64,000 nucleotides of DNA. Origin: Mus musculus (taxonomy: Eukaryota > Chordata > Mammalia > Rodentia > Muridae). The notes below the pieces were generated by a model. The model worked only from the letters and a program-made list of their open reading frames with translations. It did not search any database and was not told the origin of the DNA. Position numbers and translations under genes: made by a program. Where the stretch lies: positions 54,079,575 to 54,143,574 of the forward strand of contig NC_000082.6 of NCBI RefSeq assembly GCF_000001635.26. Direction: 5' to 3'. This document shows, one piece after another, positions 36,225-48,420 of this stretch (its first letter is position 1; each line of letters begins with the position of its first letter).

Positions 36225-36607
36225 TGTGACTAGTGTAAGGTGGAATCTCAGGGTTGTTTTGATTGGTATTTCCCTGATGATTAAGGATGTTGAACATTTT
36301 TTTCAGGTGCTTCTCAGCCATTCGGTATTCTTCAGGTGAGAATTTTTTGTTTAGCTCTGAGCCCCATTTTTAATGGGGTTATTTGATTTTCTGGAATCCA
36401 CCTTCTTGAGTTCTTTATACATATTGGATATTAGTCCCCTATCTAATTTAGGACTGATAAAGATCCTTTCTCAATCTTTTGGTTGCCTTTTTGTCTTATT
36501 GACAGTGTCTATTGCCTTACAGAAGCTTTGCAATTTTATGAGGTCCCATTTGTAGATTCTCGATCAAGCCATTGCTGTTCTATTCAGTAATTCTTCCCGT
36601 GTGCCGA

Positions 36608-36802
36608 AGATATCCCTCAACAGAGGAATGCATACAGAAAATGTGGTACATTTACACAGTGGAATACTACTCAGCTATTAAAAAGAATGAATTTATGAAA
36701 TTCCTTGGCAAATGGATGGACCTGGAGGGCATCATCCTGAGTGAGGTAACCCAATCACAAAAGAACACACATGATATGAACTCACTGATAAGTGGCTATT
36801 AG
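36608..36802 (+). pseudogene. L1 ORF2 C-terminus
   Basis: Encodes the last ~60 residues of ORF2p: CIQKMWYIYTVEYYSAIKKN, then KFLGKWMDLEGI and the terminal SLISGY with its natural stop at 36800-36802. Intact as a tail but cut off from the RT domain by the inversion, so it has no function. Confidence 0.9.
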
Positions 36803-37527
36803 CCCAGAAACTTAGAATACACAAGATACAAGTTGCAAAACACATGAAACTCAAGAAGAACAAAGACCAAAGTGTGGTCACTTCGCCCTTTCTTAGAATT
36901 GGGAACAAAACATCCATGGAAGGAGTTACAGAGACAAAGTTTGGAGCTGAGATGAAAGGATGGACCATTTAGAAACTGCCACACCCAGGGATCCATCCCA
37001 TAGTCAGCCTCCAAATGCAGATACCATTGCATACACCAGCAAGATTTTGCTGAAAGAACCCTGATATAGCTGTCTTTTCTGAGGCTATGCCAGTGTCTGG
37101 CAAACACAGAAGTGGATGCTCATAGTCAGCTATTGGATGGAACACAGGGCCCCCAATGCAGGAGCTAGAGAAAGTACCCAAGTAGCTAAAGGGGTCTGCA
37201 ACCCTGTAGGTGGAACAACAATATGAACTAACCAGTACCCCCAGAGCTTGTGTCTCTAGCTGCATATGTAGCAGAAGATGGCCTAGTTGGCCATCATTGG
37301 GAAGAGAGGCCCCTTTGTCTTGCAAACTTTATGTGTCTCAGTAAAGGGGAACACCAGGGCCAAGAAGTGGGATGGGTGGGTAGTGGAGTGTGTGTGTGTG
37401 TGTGTGGGGGGGGGGTTATGGTGGACTTTTGGGATAGCATTTAAAGTGTAAATGAAGAAAATATCTAATTAAATCAATGTAAAAAATAATTAAAAAAATA
37501 AAAAATAAATAAAAAAAAAACCTTAAG

Positions 37528-38274
37528 GTTATTAATCCTTACATGGCCAATATGTGTCAAACATCTCCCAAGAATCATGGGTCTATAAAGAAGACAAAAA
37601 GATTTAAAGAACCAAAGGTGACAGATGCCACCAATAAGACAGTTTTCCAAACACAATAAGACTAATAAACATGAACTAACAAAGACTATGACATAACATG
37701 AAAGATCTCACAGTTTTAAATAAACCAAATTTCTAGCAGTGAAGAGGCAAAGGGTATAACAAGAAGTTACATGAAAGTTTTTACTTGATTGGAAGGAGAA
37801 ATTCAGTCTTTCTCCATGAACTGTCACTGGGAGTATTAACAATGCACAAAAGCAAGATCCATACACAGGAATTGTTAGTAAACAAAAAATTAAAATGAGT
37901 TCCATGTGGTTTTATTTTTTGTTTTGATTTTATTTTAATAATTAATTTGGTATTTTCTTTCCTTTTTTGTTATGTTAAATTATTTTGTGTGATAGTGAGG
38001 AGAGGAAAGATGGAGAAAGCAAGAGTTAGATAGTTAGAGAAGTGAGAAATATCTTGGAGGAGATGGAGTGGGCAAAGACTATTATCAAAATATATCGTAT
38101 CTTAGGTTTCTCTCAAGGAACACGACATACTGAGTGAGTTAAAATTATGTTGATTTTTGGCTTTGTTCTTCTGTTCTGTTTGCATGAAGGTAACCTTTTT
38201 CAGTTATGTCCCCATTCTTCTCTCTGTATTATTCTGTATATATGTATATTCATATATAACATACATATATACTG
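37528..38274. other. Unannotated interval
   Basis: About 750 bp of AT-rich sequence between an L1 and an LTR-like repeat. Nothing recognised. Confidence 0.5.
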
Positions 38275-38720
38275 AGGAAGAGGATCCAGGGATCAAGAAA
38301 GGAAATTTATTAGAATGGCTAAATGCTGTATTCCAGCTACGACAACAACAGCTGTCTAACTATGGAAATTCCAAGAATCCAGCAATTGTTAACTATATAA
38401 GTATGGATATCTCAGTAGGTCTTCAATACATGCTAGAATCCTGTAAAGATATGCTCTATTTCAAGTGAAGGATATTTGTCAGCAAGAAGGACAGCATGTA
38501 GACAAAGAACAAGCATCTTTCTTCTCTGGCCTTTATATAGGCTGCCAGGAGAAGGTGTGAAGTAGACTTAAGGTAGAGCTTCCCACCTTGAAAGACCTCC
38601 ATAAACAGTTCCCACATTTCAAATGATTTAATTAAGAAAACTCCCTCAAAAGTACACTCATCTGTTTATGGTTTGGCTTAACGTATACATAGTCTAGTTA
38701 TACAATCAAGAATAGCCACT
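38275..38720 (-). repeat. Rodent LTR-like repeat, relative of the 28.2-kb LTR
   Basis: GGAAATTTATTAGAATGGCT, CCAAGAATCCAGCAATTGTT, CTTTATATAGGCTGCCAGGAG and ACAATCAAGAATAGCCACT parallel the 28.2-kb LTR (AATTTATTGATG, CCAAGGATCTAGCAGTT, CCTTATATTG, GGAATAGCCACT). Antisense by its TTTATT signal. The left end is degraded. Confidence 0.55.
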
Positions 38721-38725
38721 TTTTG

Positions 38726-39007
38726 TTGTATGAAATTATATTAATTATATATATACCCTCCCCTGGCCCTGCTCCCCAACCCATCCACTCCTGCTTCCTG
38801 GCCCTGGCATTCCCTTGTACTGGGACATATGATCTTCACAAGACCAAGGGCCTCTTCTCCAATTGATGGCCAACTATGTCATCCCCTGTTACATATGCAA
38901 CTAGAGACACAGCTTTGGGGCAGGTGGGGAGGGTACTTGTTAGTTCATATTGTTTTTCCTCCTTGGGGTTTCAGACCCCTTTAGCTTCTTGGGTACTTGT
39001 ATGAAAT
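38726..39007 (-). mobile_element. Short 5'-truncated L1, 11-bp target duplication
   Basis: About 260 bp of L1 3'UTR complement (CCTGGCCCTGGCATTCCCTT, CTAGAGACACAGC, GACCCCTTTAGCTTCTTGGG) bounded by TTGTATGAAAT at 38726-38736 and 38997-39007. The tail complement is almost absent, which is unusual for an L1. Confidence 0.85.
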
Positions 39008-40302
39008 GATTTTTAAATAACAAAATAATAGAAGAAACTAGTTACTCTTAAGCTCTTGCCTCTCTTACTCTCACTTCTCACCCTCTTTTACTCCCTCTCT
39101 TTCCCCCTCTCTCCATGTGGCCATGGCCAACCTTTGCTTCTTTACTCTTCTGTCTCTCTCTGCTTTTCTCCAGTAAAGCTCTAAAACCAAAAAAAAAAAA
39201 AAAAATCTAGTCATTTGACTAGATGAACCTTTAAAAAAATCCTGTTCTACCACTCAATGGGTTGCAGAACAGTAGACTGTCCACAAAGCATGACAAATCA
39301 CCCCATTTGCTCCTAACACCAAATCTAGAATTTACCCTTTATACTTTCTTTGTTTTCTTAGGGGTAGGGTTGCATTTACATTGATTTTTACCTTTACCCA
39401 TTAATATTTGCCCTGTCTCTCAAGGAAACTTCTTGTGATGATTTGTGTCTTGGTAGCTTCCTTCTGGTCATTATTTCCATTCTCACTCTTTGTAAAATAC
39501 TATTGTACTTAGTAGATGGCTTCATTGCCTTCATTTCATCCCTGCTTCCCATTCCTTCCACGTGTTGTCAATATAAAACTAAAAAAGAGCAAATAAAAAA
39601 TAAAGAACACTATAAATTAACAACAGAGTACAAGAGAAGAAAGAATAAATGAAATCTATAGATTTTCAAATAAAAGAAAGAAACTAAACTTGAAAGTAAT
39701 AAAAACAACAATTTCTATATCTTAAATATGGAGTTACATTTTTAATGCATGACAAGAATAATCAAAATTAATTTATTCTTCTAAAGACTGTCAAACCAAT
39801 TATATAATGTAAACCTACTATATTTATATATTTAATATATAAATGTGGTTTGAATGTAGTTATAAAATTACTCATATTTTTCATTTTACAAATGAATCAA
39901 CATTATATTTTAGCATATTTTCTAATGTCATCCACATTCATGAGAACAAAGGTTAGGTCATTCCCGAGTTTGCAAATGAAAAGGAAGGTGGATATTACAC
40001 ATAAAATACCCAGAGGTGTCTCAAGAAAAAAAAGAGAATAAAGTAGAATGAGCGACACTGGTTGTCCTAGAAGGCACTGATGAAATTTTTACATTTGCAA
40101 AGATTTAATTTGTTTGTTGATGTTTAAGGGGAAAGAGAGTCTTAATGTATTATATCTCTGTAAGTTTTTGTTTGGTTTAATGAAGGGTAGGAAGTCAGGA
40201 AACACCAACAGTATGACAATAAAAAAGTGTTCCAAAATAGTGAGTCTCCAATGACCATGATAGCAGTGTTATCAGGAGGTAGTCTTGGTTCTTCTATACT
40301 CT
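39008..40302. other. Mostly unannotated; possible LTR end at 39060-39205
   Basis: A CT-rich stretch at about 39060-39170 leads into CCATGTGGCCATGGCCAACC, a CAGTAAAGCTCTAAAACC poly-A-like site and about 17 A. This resembles the end of a rodent LTR transcript, but I cannot fix boundaries. The remainder is AT-rich with short motif-free frames. Confidence 0.35.
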
Positions 40303-40404
40303 TTTGCTTTGCTTTGCTTTGCTTTGTTTTGCTTTGCTTTGCTTTGCTTTGCTTTGCTTTGCTTTGCTTTGCTTTGCTTTATTTTATTTTATTTTATTTT
40401 ATTT
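40303..40404. repeat. (TTTGC)n-(TTTTA)n pentanucleotide microsatellite
   Basis: About fifteen TTTGC units, one variant TTTGT, then five to six TTTTA units. Confidence 0.95.
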
Positions 40405-40782
40405 GAGACAAGGTCCTGAGCTTGCCTAAACAAGCAAGAGAATGAACCTGTTGATTAAAAAAATATATAGACTGGAGGAAGGATGTATGTGATCAGAGTA
40501 ATTAAGCAAAATAAATCAGAACCCTAGTGTTTCTTAACTACGACTCTTGAAAACTACCTGGCAAGTATGAAAATACTATCATTAAATGCTTTTGATAGAG
40601 GAAGAGGGCACAGAGAACAAATATGGCTGAATAGGGCTCATCAGCTACATATGTTAGTATGTAAACCTCACTGCAATGAAGAACAATGAACTCAGTCTCA
40701 TGTCAGAACCCAAAGCTCCCTCCCAAAAGGGACCCCATGAAAGAACTAAGGGAAACTCACGTGCAATCAAGCATGTGAATAT

Positions 40783-40783
<1 letters not shown>

Positions 40784-40866
<83 letters not shown>
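40784..40866. repeat. Compound (AC)n-(AG)n microsatellite
   Basis: About 20 AC units with one AGAC break, followed by about 20 AG units. Three long frames on both strands derive from it. Confidence 0.95.
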
Positions 40867-40867
<1 letters not shown>

Positions 40868-42311
40868 AAAGATTTAAAATTTCCCTGTAATTTAGTACCC
40901 AAGCCTTCAACTGACATTTTACGCTTTGATTCATACCAGAGTTCCAAAATAGTTCCATCAGAATGAATCTGCCAGTTCAATTTCATTTAGGTGGGAAGAC
41001 ATATTTTTGGTACTTCCTACACTGTCATCTGCCTAGAATCTTCTGGTCTGTTTTTCATCTTCTATGAAAGAAAATTTACATAGTAGATCAGTATACTATT
41101 CTATTGAAGTATTTAAGATGTGATAAACATACAGTCAAGCAAAAAAGTTAACTATTATTAAAATTTCATGTTAAATATTATGGAAGAAATGTTACTTAAT
41201 TAAACTAATAATTTGAGACAAATCGCTACCATTTCTAAATATGTTATTCAAACCCAAAGTCTAAACTTATATTTTCCTAACTTGAGACTAATTTTTCAGA
41301 TAAGAACTGGTATTATAACCGAAACGCTAGCTTCATTGCATTTCATCAGGTGGTAATTCTGTGGCATGTTGACTAGAGGGAGAGTGATGCTAAGGCACCA
41401 TCTGCATTTAGCCCAGCAGTGTGATGTGAACTAAGAGGGTCCTCATATGTTTTAACTGGGATTGAGTACACTGCACTCGTTCCTTTCCTATGTTAGTAGG
41501 AAGTTATTCATTAATGTAAGATGAGTGAATAGTTAGAATGATGCCTAATGAGAAGGTTACAATGAACTTATCATGGGATTTTGATATTATAATATTATAT
41601 TATTTATTGTTTTCAGATTGCCTTGTTCCATATATTTCATGTTTTAAAGTGATTGCTCACCTTGTTTCCTGTATGAGACAATGCAGGAAGAAGCATCTAC
41701 AAGAAGCTGAGCAGGCTACAGTGTAATATTTTATGTCCTCACCCTCAGAACCATTGTACAATTAAGAACGTCATTTAAATACATGCACACTTCATTAGTT
41801 GCTTCTTCTGTCCCCCCAACCCCCTATGGTAAAGTATTCTGACAATAGAAACTCCATAGAAAAGTTTAGGACAGACTGTAGCTTAAAGTGTAGTCATTCA
41901 TAGTGAGGACATAAGAGGATCTAGAGCTTGAAGCAGTAGAGACTTTACATTGTGGTCAGAAGAAAAGCACAATAAAGCAGGAGATGCTATGCAATTCGAT
42001 TTTGAAAGTGATTCTTTCTTGTTTGAAGAATTTACAACTAGATAAAAGAATTAAAAACAAAGGACAGCAATAGGTGAAACTAGGTCACTAAGGTGTATCA
42101 TGTAAAGAGTGGATTGAGATGTTTTAAAATTTTTCTTCAAACTCAAGTAACCTGATGGTACCACGTTTTCTGTATGAACAAGAATGTTTTGTCAGGGTAT
42201 GTAAAAACATGATCTCTATAACTGTTATAATTTCCATATTAAAACATGTGTAACATTTCAAAACTTTCTACATATATATGTATAAACATGTACATGACAC
42301 ACACATTATAT

Positions 42312-42313
<2 letters not shown>
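40867..42313. other. Unannotated interval
   Basis: About 1.4 kb of AT-rich sequence; short frames only, no motif. Confidence 0.5.
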
Positions 42314-42385
<72 letters not shown>

Positions 42386-42400
42386 ATATATATACACACA
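42314..42400. repeat. (CA)n(TA)n(TG)n(TA)n(CA)n inverted-repeat microsatellite
   Basis: CA about 17 units, TA about 8, TG about 10, TA about 5, then CA about 3. CA and TG arms around an AT centre are complementary, so the tract can fold on itself. Confidence 0.95.
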
Positions 42401-42721
42401 TTATTGAGGGGGATGGAGAGAAAGGGCTATTTAAAGTTAGAAATCACAGCATGAAAAGTTCAGAGAAGCCAGCAAGAAATATCTGTATTGGTATAGTCCA
42501 TATATTAAAGAAGCAGCTGATAATGGCTCAAAAGAAAGTAATGATGCAGAAATACATAATTTCTTAGAAATTACATAAGTAGTTAAAATTGGTAATAGAA
42601 ATTGTTGAGTCTGTTTTGATGAATCTTACAGAAACATGAAGAATTATGTGTTGGGCTGTAGAGTTCTATGTACAATGCAACACAACTATAAAAACAATAA
42701 GAAGATTATGTCTTTGACCTA

Positions 42722-44280
42722 AGGCTAGTCTTCAATAACAGCAGAAATAAGAGAAAGCCCACATATACATGGAAACTAAACAACTCTCTACTCAATGATA
42801 ACTTTGTCAGGAAAGAAATAAAGAAAGAAAACTAAAGAATTGCTTGAATTTAATGAAAATGTTGACACTTCATACCTAAACTTATGGCACACAATGAAAG
42901 CAGTGCTAATAGGAAAATTCATAACACTAAGTGTCCTTTTAAAGAAACTGCAGTGATCTTACTCTAGCAACTTAACAGCACACCTGAGAGCTCTAAAACA
43001 AATAGAAACAAACCCATCCAAGAGGAGTAGAAGGCAGGAAATAGTCAAACTCAGGGCAAAAATCAACCAAATAGAAACAAAGAGAACAATACAAAGAATC
43101 AGCAAAACCAAAACCTAGTTCTTTAAGAGAATCAAGAGGGGTTTATCAACAAAATAGATAAACCCCTAGCCAAACTATCTAAAGGACCCAGAGGCAGTAT
43201 CCAAATTAACAAATTCAGAAATGAAAAGGAAGACATAACAGAAAAGGAGGAAATTTTTTAAAAAATCATCTGATCCTACTCTTAAAAGTCTATACTCAAC
43301 AAAACTGGAAAATCTAGAAGAAATGGATGGTTTTCTTGACAGATACCACATATAAAAGTTAAACCAAGAGTAGATAAACTATTTCAGGCCCATATCTCAC
43401 AAGGAAATATAAGAAGACATTAAAAAAAAAAACAACCAAAACAAACAAACAAAAAAAACCCAGAGCCAGATGGATTTAGTGAAGAATTCTACCAGACCTT
43501 CAAAGAAGACCTGATACCAATATTCCCCAAACTATTCCATAAAATAGAAACAGAAGGAACACTACCAAACTCATTCTATGAAGCCATAATTACTCTGATA
43601 CTTAAACCACAAAGACTCAACCAAAAAAGAGAACTTCAGACCAATATTGCTTATGAATGTCAATGCAAAAATACTCAATAAAATTCTTGCAAACCGAATC
43701 CAAGAACACATCAAAGCCATCATTCACCATGATCAAGTAGGCTTCATCCCAGAGATGCAGGGTTGGTTCAATATAGGAAAATCTATTAACATAATCCACG
43801 TTATAAACAAACTCAAAGAAAAGAATCACATGATCATCATCTTAGATGCATAAAAAGCATTTGACAAAATACAACACCTCCTCATGTTAAAAGTATTGGA
43901 GAAATCAGGAATTTAAGGCCCATACCTAAACATAATAAAAGCAATATACAGCAAAACAACAGCCAAAATCAAATTAAATGGAGAGACAATTAAAGCAATC
44001 CTCCTAAAATCAGGGACAAGACAAGGATGCCCACTATACCAATATCTATTCAATATATTACTCAAAGTGCTAGCTAAAACAATAAGACAACAAAAAGAGA
44101 TCAAGCAGATACAAATTGGCAAAGAAGAAATAAAGTTATCACTATTTGCAGATGATATGAGAGTATATATAAGCAACCCCGAAAATTCTACCAGAGAACT
44201 TCCCCAGCTGATAAACAAATTCAGCAAAGTGGCTGGATATAAAATTAACTAAAATAAATTACTAGCCTTCCTTTATACAA
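42722..44280 (+). pseudogene. Diverged L1 ORF2 fragment (endonuclease-RT linker and RT domain)
   Basis: Sense ORF2, with many stops. The piece starts near AAGGCTAGTCTTCAATAACA and runs through LANRIQEHIKAIIHHDQVGF (43.69 kb), GMQGWFNIGKSINIIH-like text, a LRQGCPL-equivalent at about 44.03 kb, and SLFADDM at about 44.14 kb, the RT catalytic motif (FADD). ORF2 RT primes cDNA at nicked target DNA. An A-rich insertion near 43.42 kb and scattered stops show it has long been dead. It lacks its 3' end; the next L1 lies 290 bp downstream. Confidence 0.85.
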
Positions 44281-44560
44281 ATGAACCAAGGCTTGGAAAA
44301 GGTGGAGTTTAAGGAAATTCTAAGCACAGTATGAAGGACCTTGGGGCTAAGTATAATTGTTCAAATGCCATGAGAGAGGAAATAAAGGTTGTAGGGAATA
44401 AATAACAGACATATTTTGGAAAACAGATTGGACATGTAAAGAATAATCTTGGTAATATTCACCAAGACAAAAATTGTGCTCACTTATCTATAAAAAACAT
44501 TTGGAAACAAACAAGGATACAAGGTATCATCGGTTTTTCCTCCATAAACTTACTGATCTT
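44281..44560. other. Unannotated spacer
   Basis: About 280 bp between two L1 segments that matches neither. It is the pre-insertion flank of the following L1. Confidence 0.5.
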
Positions 44561-44573
44561 AAAAAATTAAGTC

Positions 44574-45038
44574 TCCTTTTGTTGTCGAATTGCTATGGCT
44601 AGGACTTTAAGTACTATGTTGAAGATGTAGGGAGAAAGTGGGCAGCCTTGTCTAGTCCCTGATTTTAGTGGGATTGCTTCAAGCTTCTCACCATTTACTT
44701 TGATGTTGGCTACTGGTTTGCTGTAGATTGCTTTTATCATGTTTAGGTATGGGCCTTGAATTTCTGATCTTTCCAAGACTTTTATCATGAATGGGTGTTG
44801 GATCTTGTTGAATGCTTTTTCCACATCTAACGAGATGATCATTTGTTTTTTGTCTTTGAGTTTGTTTATATAATGGATTACTTTGATGGATTTTCATATA
44901 TTAAACCATCCCTGCATCCCTGGAATAAAACCTACTTGGTCAGGATGGATGATTGCTTTAATGTGTTCTTGGATTCGGTTCGTGAGAATTTTATTGAGGA
45001 TTTTTGCATCGATATTCATAAGGGAAATTGGTCTGACT
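44574..45038 (-). pseudogene. Inverted arm: L1 ORF2 RT segment
   Basis: Minus-strand frames carry MIISLDVEKAFNKIQHPFMI (the first RT aspartate, as L-D-x-x-K-A-F), MIKAIYSKPVANIKVNGE and TRQGCPLSPYIFN. These are RT fingers/palm motifs upstream of FADD, which is on the other arm. The frame is broken near 44.85 kb. Confidence 0.9.
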
Positions 45039-46774
45039 TTTTGCAGATGATATGATAGTATATATACGTGACCCTAAAAATTCCACCAGAGAACTCCTAA
45101 ACCAAATAAACAGCTTCGGTGAAATAGCTGGATATAAAATTAACTCAAACAAGTCAATGGCCTTTCTCTACACAAAGAATAAACAGGCTGAGAAAGAAAT
45201 TAGGGAAACAACACCCTTCTCAATAGTCACAAATAATATAAAATATCTTGGCGTGACATGACTCTAACTAAGGAAGTGAAAGATCTCTATGATAAAAACT
45301 TCAAGTCCCTGAAGAAAGAAATTAAAGAAGATCTCAGAAGATGGAAAGATCTCCCATGCTCATGGATTGGCAGGATCAATATTGTAAAAATGGCTATCTT
45401 GCCAAAAGCAATCTACAGATTCAATGCAATCCCCATCAAAATTCCAACTCAATTCTTCAACGAATTAGAAAGAGCAATCTGCAAATTCATCTGGAATAAC
45501 AAAAAACCTAGGATAGCAAAAGCTCTTCTCAAGGATAAAAGAACCTCTGGTGGAATCACCATGCCTGACCTAAAGCTTTATTACAGAGCAATTGTTATAA
45601 AAACTGCATGGTACTGGAATAGTGACAGACAAGTAGACCAATGGAATAGAATTGAAGACCCAGAAATGAACCCACACACCTATGGTCACTTGATCTTCGA
45701 CAAGGGAGCTATAACCATCCAGTGGAAGAAAGACAGCGTTTTCTACAAATGGTGCTGGCACAACTGGTTGTTATCATGTAGAGGAATGTGAATCGACCCA
45801 TTCCTCTCTCCATGTACTAAGGTCAAATCTAAGTGGATCAAGGAACTTAACATAAAACCAGAGACACTGAATCTTATAGAGGAGAAAGTGGGGAAAAGTC
45901 TCTAAGATATGGGCACAGGGAAAAAATTCCTGAATAGAACAGCAATGGGTTGTGCTTTAAGATTGAGGATTGACAAATGGTACCTCATGAAACTGCAAAA
46001 CTTCTGCAAGGCAAAAGACACCGTCAATAAGACAAAAAGACCACCAACAGATTGGGAAAGGATCTTTACCTATCTTAAATCAGATAGGGGAATAATATCC
46101 AATATATATAAAGAACTCAAGAGGGTGGACTCCAGAAAAATCAAATAACCCCCTTAAAAGATGGGGCTCAGAGCTGAACAAAGAATTCTCCCCCGAGGAA
46201 TACCGAAAGGCTGAGAAACACCTGAAAAAAATGTTCAACATCCTTAATCATCAGAGAAATGCAAATCAACACAACCCTGATATTCCATCTCACACCAGTC
46301 AGAATGGCTAAGATCAAGAATTCAGGAGACAGCAGATGCTGCCGAGGATGTGGAGAAAGAGAAACACTCCTCCATTGTTGGTGGGATTGCAAGCTTATAC
46401 AACCACTCTGGAAATCAGTCTGGCGGTTCCTCAGAGAATTGGATATAGTACTACTGGAGGATCCCGCAATACCTCTCCTGGGCATATATCCAGAAGATGT
46501 CCCAACCAGTAAGAAGAACACATGCTCCACTATGTTCATAGCAGCCTTATTTATAATAGCCAGAAGCTGGAAAGAACCCAGATGCCCCTCAACAGAGGAA
46601 TGGATACAAAAAATGTGGTACATTTACACAATGGAGTACTACTCAGCTATTAAAAAGAATGAATTTACGAAATTCCTAGGCAAATGGTTGGACCTGGAGG
46701 GCATCATCCTGAGTGAGGTAACACAATCACAAAAGAACTCAAATGAAATGTACTCACTGATAAGTGGATATTAG
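45039..46774 (+). pseudogene. L1 ORF2 3' half, frameshifted
   Basis: Starts just inside the catalytic FADDM motif, then RDPKNSTRELL and INSNKSMAFLYT to 45261; a five-base surplus in GTGACATGACTC near 45.25 kb shifts the frame to 45258-45791 (KVKDLYDKNF-like, FNAIPIKIPTQFF, WYWNSDRQVDQW). Further breaks precede 45909-46148 and the last frame 46259-46774, which holds CCRGCGER...LHCWWDC, YIYTMEYYSAIKKNEF and the natural end SLISGY at 46772-46774. Four frames and no endonuclease make it inactive. Confidence 0.9.
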
Positions 46775-47442
46775 CCCAGAAACTTAATATAGCGAGATAT
46801 AAGGTAAAAGATGCAAAACACATGAAACTGAAGAACGAAGACCAAAATGTGGACACTTTGCTCCTTCTTAGAATTGGAAACAATCACCCATGGAAGGAGT
46901 TACAGAGACAAAGTTTGGAGCTGAGACAAAAGGATGGTCCATCTAGAGACTGCCATATCCAGGGATCCATCCCATGATTAGCCTCCAAATGATGACACCA
47001 TTGCATACACTACCAAGCCTTTGTTTGAAGGACTGTGATATAGCTGTCCCTTGTGAGACTAGGCCGGGGCCTAGCAAACACAGAAGTGGATGCTCACAGT
47101 CAACTATTGGATGGATCACAGGGCCCCCAATGGAGGAGCTAGAGAAAGTATCCAAGGAGCTAAAGAGATCTGCAACCCTATCAGTGGAACAATATTATGA
47201 ACTAACCAGTACCCCAGAGCTCTTGACTCTAGCTGCATATGTATCAAAAGATGGCCTAGTTGGCCATCACTGGAAAGAGAGGCCCATTGGTCAGGCAAAC
47301 TTTATATGCCCCAGTACAGGGGAATGTCAGGGCCAAAAAATGGGAATGGGTGGGTAGGGGAGTGGGGGGGGGGACTTTTGGGATAGCATTGGAAATGTAA
47401 TTGAGGAAAATATGTAATAAAAATTTTTTAAAAAATTAAGTC

Positions 47443-47824
47443 AATTTATAGATGAATTGAAAATTTTTAAATAAGTCAAATTCCTAATAAACTGACTAGT
47501 ATAAAGTATGTACTTGTGTAAACAAAATAAAAGTTAATCTTTTAGGCACATGATTACAGAAGGCAATAAGTTAAACATATTTCAAATACAAAGAGAATAA
47601 AATTAGCAAAATTGAGAAATAATTAGAAGTTGGTAAAAGGCAATCTCTAAGTGTTATGTTAATTATTTTTTTATTTCATGGATTCATTAATTTCTAATTT
47701 TAAGGTATGTCATTTGAAAATATCTACAATTTATTTACTTAACAGTTATTATATGATTTTAATATAGAATGCTGTTTTAGAAATCACATCTCTGACCCAT
47801 AATTGTTCTTGTCTGAAAAAATTA
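47443..47824. other. Unannotated spacer
   Basis: About 380 bp of AT-rich sequence between two L1s. Nothing recognised. Confidence 0.5.
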
Positions 47825-48420
47825 CAGGGGTGGAAATGGAAAGGAGCTTGAGGAATAGAAGGTACAGCAACAGGCCCAAAGTGGGATCCAGCTCAATGGG
47901 AGGTCCCAAGACCTGACATTATTACTGAGGCTGTGGAGAGCTCAAAAAAGGGACTTATCATGACTGCCTTTAGAAAGTCCCAACAAGCAAGTGAAAGAGT
48001 CAGATGCAGGTATTTGCAACCAACCAATGGACAGAAGCAGCTGACCCCTGCTGTTGAATTAGGGAAGGCTGAAAAACTGAGGAGAAAGGTGATCGTCCAG
48101 GAAGACCACCAGTCTCAATTAATCTGGACCCCAGAGTTCTCTTAAGCACTGGACCAACAAAAGTACAGCATACACAAGCTGATTTGTGGCCCCCTACACA
48201 CGTACAGTAGAGGACTGCCAGCTATGTGGTCTTTCAGAGATGATGCACCTAATCCTCAAGAGACTGGAGGCCCCAGGGAGTTTAGAGGTCAGGTGGGGTG
48301 AGAGCTTGGGGCATCCACATGGAGACAGAATGGGTTGGGGAGGAGGTGTGGGATAGGGAACAGTCAGAGGGTGGATGAGGGGGCAGGGAATGGAATATGG
48401 AATGTAAAAACAAATAAAAA
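47825..48420 (+). mobile_element. L1 3'UTR of an older Lx subfamily
   Basis: ATCCAGCTCAATGGGAGGTC, CCTGACATTATTACTGAGGC, GGACTGCCAGCTATGTGG-like text, then GGAACAGTCAGAGGGTGGA and AATGTAAAAACAAATAAA. A different 3'UTR type from the CTACATATGTAGC class seen elsewhere. A 70-codon frame is incidental. Confidence 0.75.

Larger units (their letters stand above)
35964..37527 (+). mobile_element. Twin-primed L1 (L1Md-type), about 1.55 kb
   Basis: From about 35971 to 36598 the complement of ORF2 is seen; from about 36608 to 37520 the sense ORF2 end, stop, 3'UTR and A-rich tail. The arms abut close to the word CCCTCAACAGAGGAATG, with a few tens of bases lost. CCTTAAG lies at 35964-35970 and 37521-37527, a 7-bp core of an imperfect duplication. 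The 3'UTR contains a (GT)n run followed by ten G near 37.40 kb. Confidence 0.88.
44561..47442 (+). mobile_element. Twin-primed L1, 2.86 kb, 13-bp target duplication
   Basis: AAAAAATTAAGTC flanks at 44561-44573 and 47430-47442. The left arm (44574 to about 45038) is complement of the ORF2 RT region; the right arm (about 45039-47429) is sense ORF2 from the FADD motif to the stop, then the 3'UTR and a short tail. By recalled consensus about 45 bp of L1 is missing between the arms. It is the longest and one of the least diverged L1s in the window. Confidence 0.93.

Noticed and set aside
40654..40986. Frames of 96-110 codons on both strands
   Set aside because: They are translations of the (AC)n/(AG)n microsatellite.
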